A stretch of DNA of 64,000 nt from assembly GCF_014201115.1 (NCBI RefSeq), contig NZ_JACHDO010000001.1, forward strand, positions 4,526,001 through 4,590,000, written 5' to 3'. Every line of letters starts with the position of its first letter. The stretch's first letter is position 1. The notes below the pieces were generated by a model. It saw only the letters and a list, made by a program, of their open reading frames with translations. It did no database searches and was not told the DNA's origin. The translations under genes and the position numbers were made by a program. The DNA is from Nocardiopsis metallicus. GTDB lineage: Bacteria; Actinomycetota; Actinomycetes; Streptosporangiales; Streptosporangiaceae. Of this stretch, positions 62,121-64,000 are shown one piece after another.

Positions 62121-63152
62121 ATGACGTGGACCGCCCCTCAACGTCTCTGGTCCCTGGCCCGATCCCTGACCGCCGGCTTCCTCGCCGTCGCGGCGCTCAC
62201 GTGGGCCTATCCCCCGCCCTCGGAGCCCCTGCGGCTGTCCATCGGCACCGGTGGCGCGGGCGGCGTCTACCACGTCTACGGAACCGGGCTGGCGGAGGTC
62301 GCCGGGGCCCGGCCGGAAACCGAGATCACCGCGCTGACCACCGCCGCCAGCGTGGAGAACAACCTGCTGGTGGCCGACGGGTCGATGGACGTCGCCTTCA
62401 CCCTCGCCGACGTGGCCGCGCTGGCGGTGAGCGGTGCGGAACCCTTCGACGGCCCGCTGCCGATCTCGGCCGTGGCCCGCCTCTACGACAACCACACCCA
62501 CGTGGTGGTGCGGGCGGACTCGCCCTACCAGAGCGTCTCCGACCTGGCCGGGGGCACGGTCTCGGTGGGCGCGATGGGGTCGGGCACCGAGATGATGGCC
62601 GACCGCCTCCTGGACCAGGCCGGTCTCGAACCGGTCGCCGAGGGCCAGGACCCCGCGTCGCACCCCGCGGGGGTGAGGCGGCTCCAGCTGTCCATCGGCA
62701 GCTCGGCCCTGGCCTTGGAGAACGGGCGGATCGACGCGTTCTTCTGGTCCGGCGGCCTGCCGACCCACGCGGTCGGTGACCTGGCAGAGCGGTTGCCGAT
62801 CCGGTTGCTGGACCTGTCCGGCCACGTCCCGGGGCTGGTCGAGGAGTACGGGGAGTACTTCTCCGAGCTCCCGGTCCCGGCCGGGACCTACGAGGAAGTC
62901 CCGGCGGTGCGCACGATCGGGGTGCCGAGTCTGCTGGTGGTCAACAGCCGGATGCCCGAGGAACGAGTCGAGGCGTTCACCCGGCTGCTCTTCGAGTCAC
63001 AGGCCGAACTGGTCGAGATCCACCCGGTGGCGCTGCACCTGCATCCTCGTTCGGCGATCGCCACGCTGCCGGTCCCCCTCCATCCGGGCGCGGCCCGGTA
63101 CTACCAGTCGGTCAAGTACGCGAACGACCGGCCGCCGTCCGGACACGACTGA
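62121..63152 (+). CDS. second TAXI family substrate-binding protein
   Basis: 343 residues; LSIGTGGAGGVYHVYGTGLA is the family's glycine-rich start. Instead of a lipobox it has one N-terminal hydrophobic segment (about 15-38) that may anchor or be cleaved. A long C-terminal half keeps the TAXI domain pattern (VPSLLVVNSRMPEERVEAF..., LHPGAARYYQSVKY). Divergent from the TRAP operon. It may bind a different ligand for the same permease, or act as a sensor. ATG at 62121 has no strong ribosome binding site. Confidence 0.85.
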   Translation: MTWTAPQRLWSLARSLTAGFLAVAALTWAYPPPSEPLRLSIGTGGAGGVYHVYGTGLAEVAGARPETEITALTTAASVENNLLVADGSMDVAFTLADVAALAVSGAEPFDGPLPISAVARLYDNHTHVVVRADSPYQSVSDLAGGTVSVGAMGSGTEMMADRLLDQAGLEPVAEGQDPASHPAGVRRLQLSIGSSALALENGRIDAFFWSGGLPTHAVGDLAERLPIRLLDLSGHVPGLVEEYGEYFSELPVPAGTYEEVPAVRTIGVPSLLVVNSRMPEERVEAFTRLLFESQAELVEIHPVALHLHPRSAIATLPVPLHPGAARYYQSVKYANDRPPSGHD

Positions 63153-63263
63153 GCCCGGCGGGGCGCTCCCGGAGATGCTCCGGCGAGCGGCCCCACCGGG
63201 CCCTGGTACTGGTCAGCGCCTCTTCAGTGAGTCAGTGAGTCAGCGGTTCACCGAGTGAGCGGG

Positions 63264-64000
63264 TCAGCGCTGGCCGCTGGTGACGTCGGGCTCCGGCACG
63301 GAACCGGGCACCGTGCCAGCGGAGCCTTCGGCCCCGGCGCTCCGACCGGAGTCAGCGGCTCCGGTGTGGGCGCGCTCCAGCTTCGCGCCCTCGACGTCGA
63401 TGTCGGGCAGGATCCGGTCCAGCCACGCGGGCAGCCACCAGGCGGCGTCCCCGGCCAGGTGCATCACGGCGGGCACGAGCAGCATGCGCACCACGAACGC
63501 GTCGAGCAGGACACCGAAGGCGAGCGCGAAACCGATCGAGCTGATCATCGTCATCTCGGAGAAGATGAACCCGCCGAACACCGAGATCATGATGATCGCG
63601 GCGGCGGTGACCACCGAACGCCCGGCCCGGAAGCCCTGCGCCACGGCGAGCCGGGCGGGGGCGCCGTGCACGTAGGCCTCGCGCATGCCGGTGCCGATGA
63701 AGAGCATGTAGTCCATGGCCAGGCCGAACAGGATGCCGACCACGATCGTGGGCAGGAAGCTCAGTACCGGGCCCGGGTCGCCCAGTCCGAGGAGACCGCC
63801 GAACCAGCCCCACTGGTAGACGGCGACCACACCGCCGAGGGCGGCGAAGTAGGACAGGATGAACCCGAGCGTGGCCACGACCGGGACGAAGATCGACCGG
63901 AACACCAGCAGCAGGATGACCAGGGCCAGACCCACGACCACCGTCAGGTAGACCGGCAGGGCGCTGGCGATCTGTTCGGAGATGTCGATGTTGCCGCTGG
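63264..64000 (-). CDS. MMPL family transporter, partial (C-terminal part)
   Basis: The frame runs off the right edge, so only the C-terminal 245 residues are present. Six hydrophobic helices and the motif FGLAMDYMLFIGTGMREAY (RND/MMPL family) are clear; a Ser/Gly-rich tail follows. MMPL proteins export lipids or drugs with proton force. Its N-terminal half is in the neighbouring sequence. Confidence 0.85.
   Translation of the reverse strand, partial: SGNIDISEQIASALPVYLTVVVGLALVILLLVFRSIFVPVVATLGFILSYFAALGGVVAVYQWGWFGGLLGLGDPGPVLSFLPTIVVGILFGLAMDYMLFIGTGMREAYVHGAPARLAVAQGFRAGRSVVTAAAIIMISVFGGFIFSEMTMISSIGFALAFGVLLDAFVVRMLLVPAVMHLAGDAAWWLPAWLDRILPDIDVEGAKLERAHTGAADSGRSAGAEGSAGTVPGSVPEPDVTSGQR

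Noticed and set aside
63218..63260. Tandem GTGAGTCA repeats before the MMPL gene end
   Set aside because: Only two exact copies plus degenerate ones; too short to call a functional repeat.

Overview
The window is high-GC actinobacterial chromosome (GTG and TTG starts, GGAGG-type ribosome binding sites, stem-only terminators, arginine/alanine-rich proteins). Gene content (Hen1-Pnkp RNA repair, TAXI-type TRAP transporter, GH10 xylanase, rplY/ctc, split transketolase) fits a filamentous actinomycete, and Nocardiopsis or a close relative is my best guess. That assignment is inference, not something the sequence proves. No CRISPR array, prophage or integrase was seen. One apparently intact IS30-family element is present.

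Region 1 (1-20.7 kb) is a cell-surface polysaccharide locus. A plus-strand run encodes a degenerate CpsD-like P-loop protein, a Wzy-like polymerase, an APH-like kinase, a sulfotransferase, a Wzx-like flippase, an Alg14-like subunit and an Alg13-GT2 fusion. An ABC exporter with its TetR regulator, a secreted GH26-like glycosidase and a second sulfotransferase follow on the minus strand. An IS30 element sits inside what looks like the terminator of a secreted subtilisin gene. The block closes with a minus-strand operon that joins an initiating sugar-phosphate transferase to cysQ, cysD and cysN. ATP sulfurylase plus PAP phosphatase plus two sulfotransferases beside Wzx/Wzy-type genes suggests a sulfated exopolysaccharide.

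Region 2 (21-36.9 kb) mixes regulators, secreted enzymes and housekeeping genes: a DsbA-like/TPR protein divergent from a TetR gene across a 36-bp palindrome; a LacI regulator divergent from a GH10 xylanase; pth, rplY, prs and glmU; tRNA-Gln(TTG); an acyl desaturase with a downstream TetR gene and an upstream palindromic operator; a MarR regulator; a lipoprotein SGNH hydrolase; a CGNR regulator divergent from an epoxide hydrolase; a glutathione peroxidase; and a junction where the 3' end of a regulator gene abuts an N-terminally shortened S41 peptidase gene.

Region 3 (36.9-50 kb) holds an ABC-F protein, a lamin-tail secreted protein with a leader that could hide its ribosome binding site, a two-subunit transketolase, ispE, a membrane Ser/Thr kinase, guaA, galE and a large secreted lamin-tail/nuclease protein.

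Region 4 (50-64 kb) carries a Tet(M)/Otr(A)-like ribosomal protection GTPase preceded by a well-initiated overlapping small ORF, the Hen1-Pnkp RNA repair pair, a small membrane protein, a TPR-like protein, a TAXI-TRAP transporter operon (binding protein, DUF1850 protein, fused permease) with a second divergent TAXI protein, and the 3' part of an MMPL transporter gene running off the right edge.
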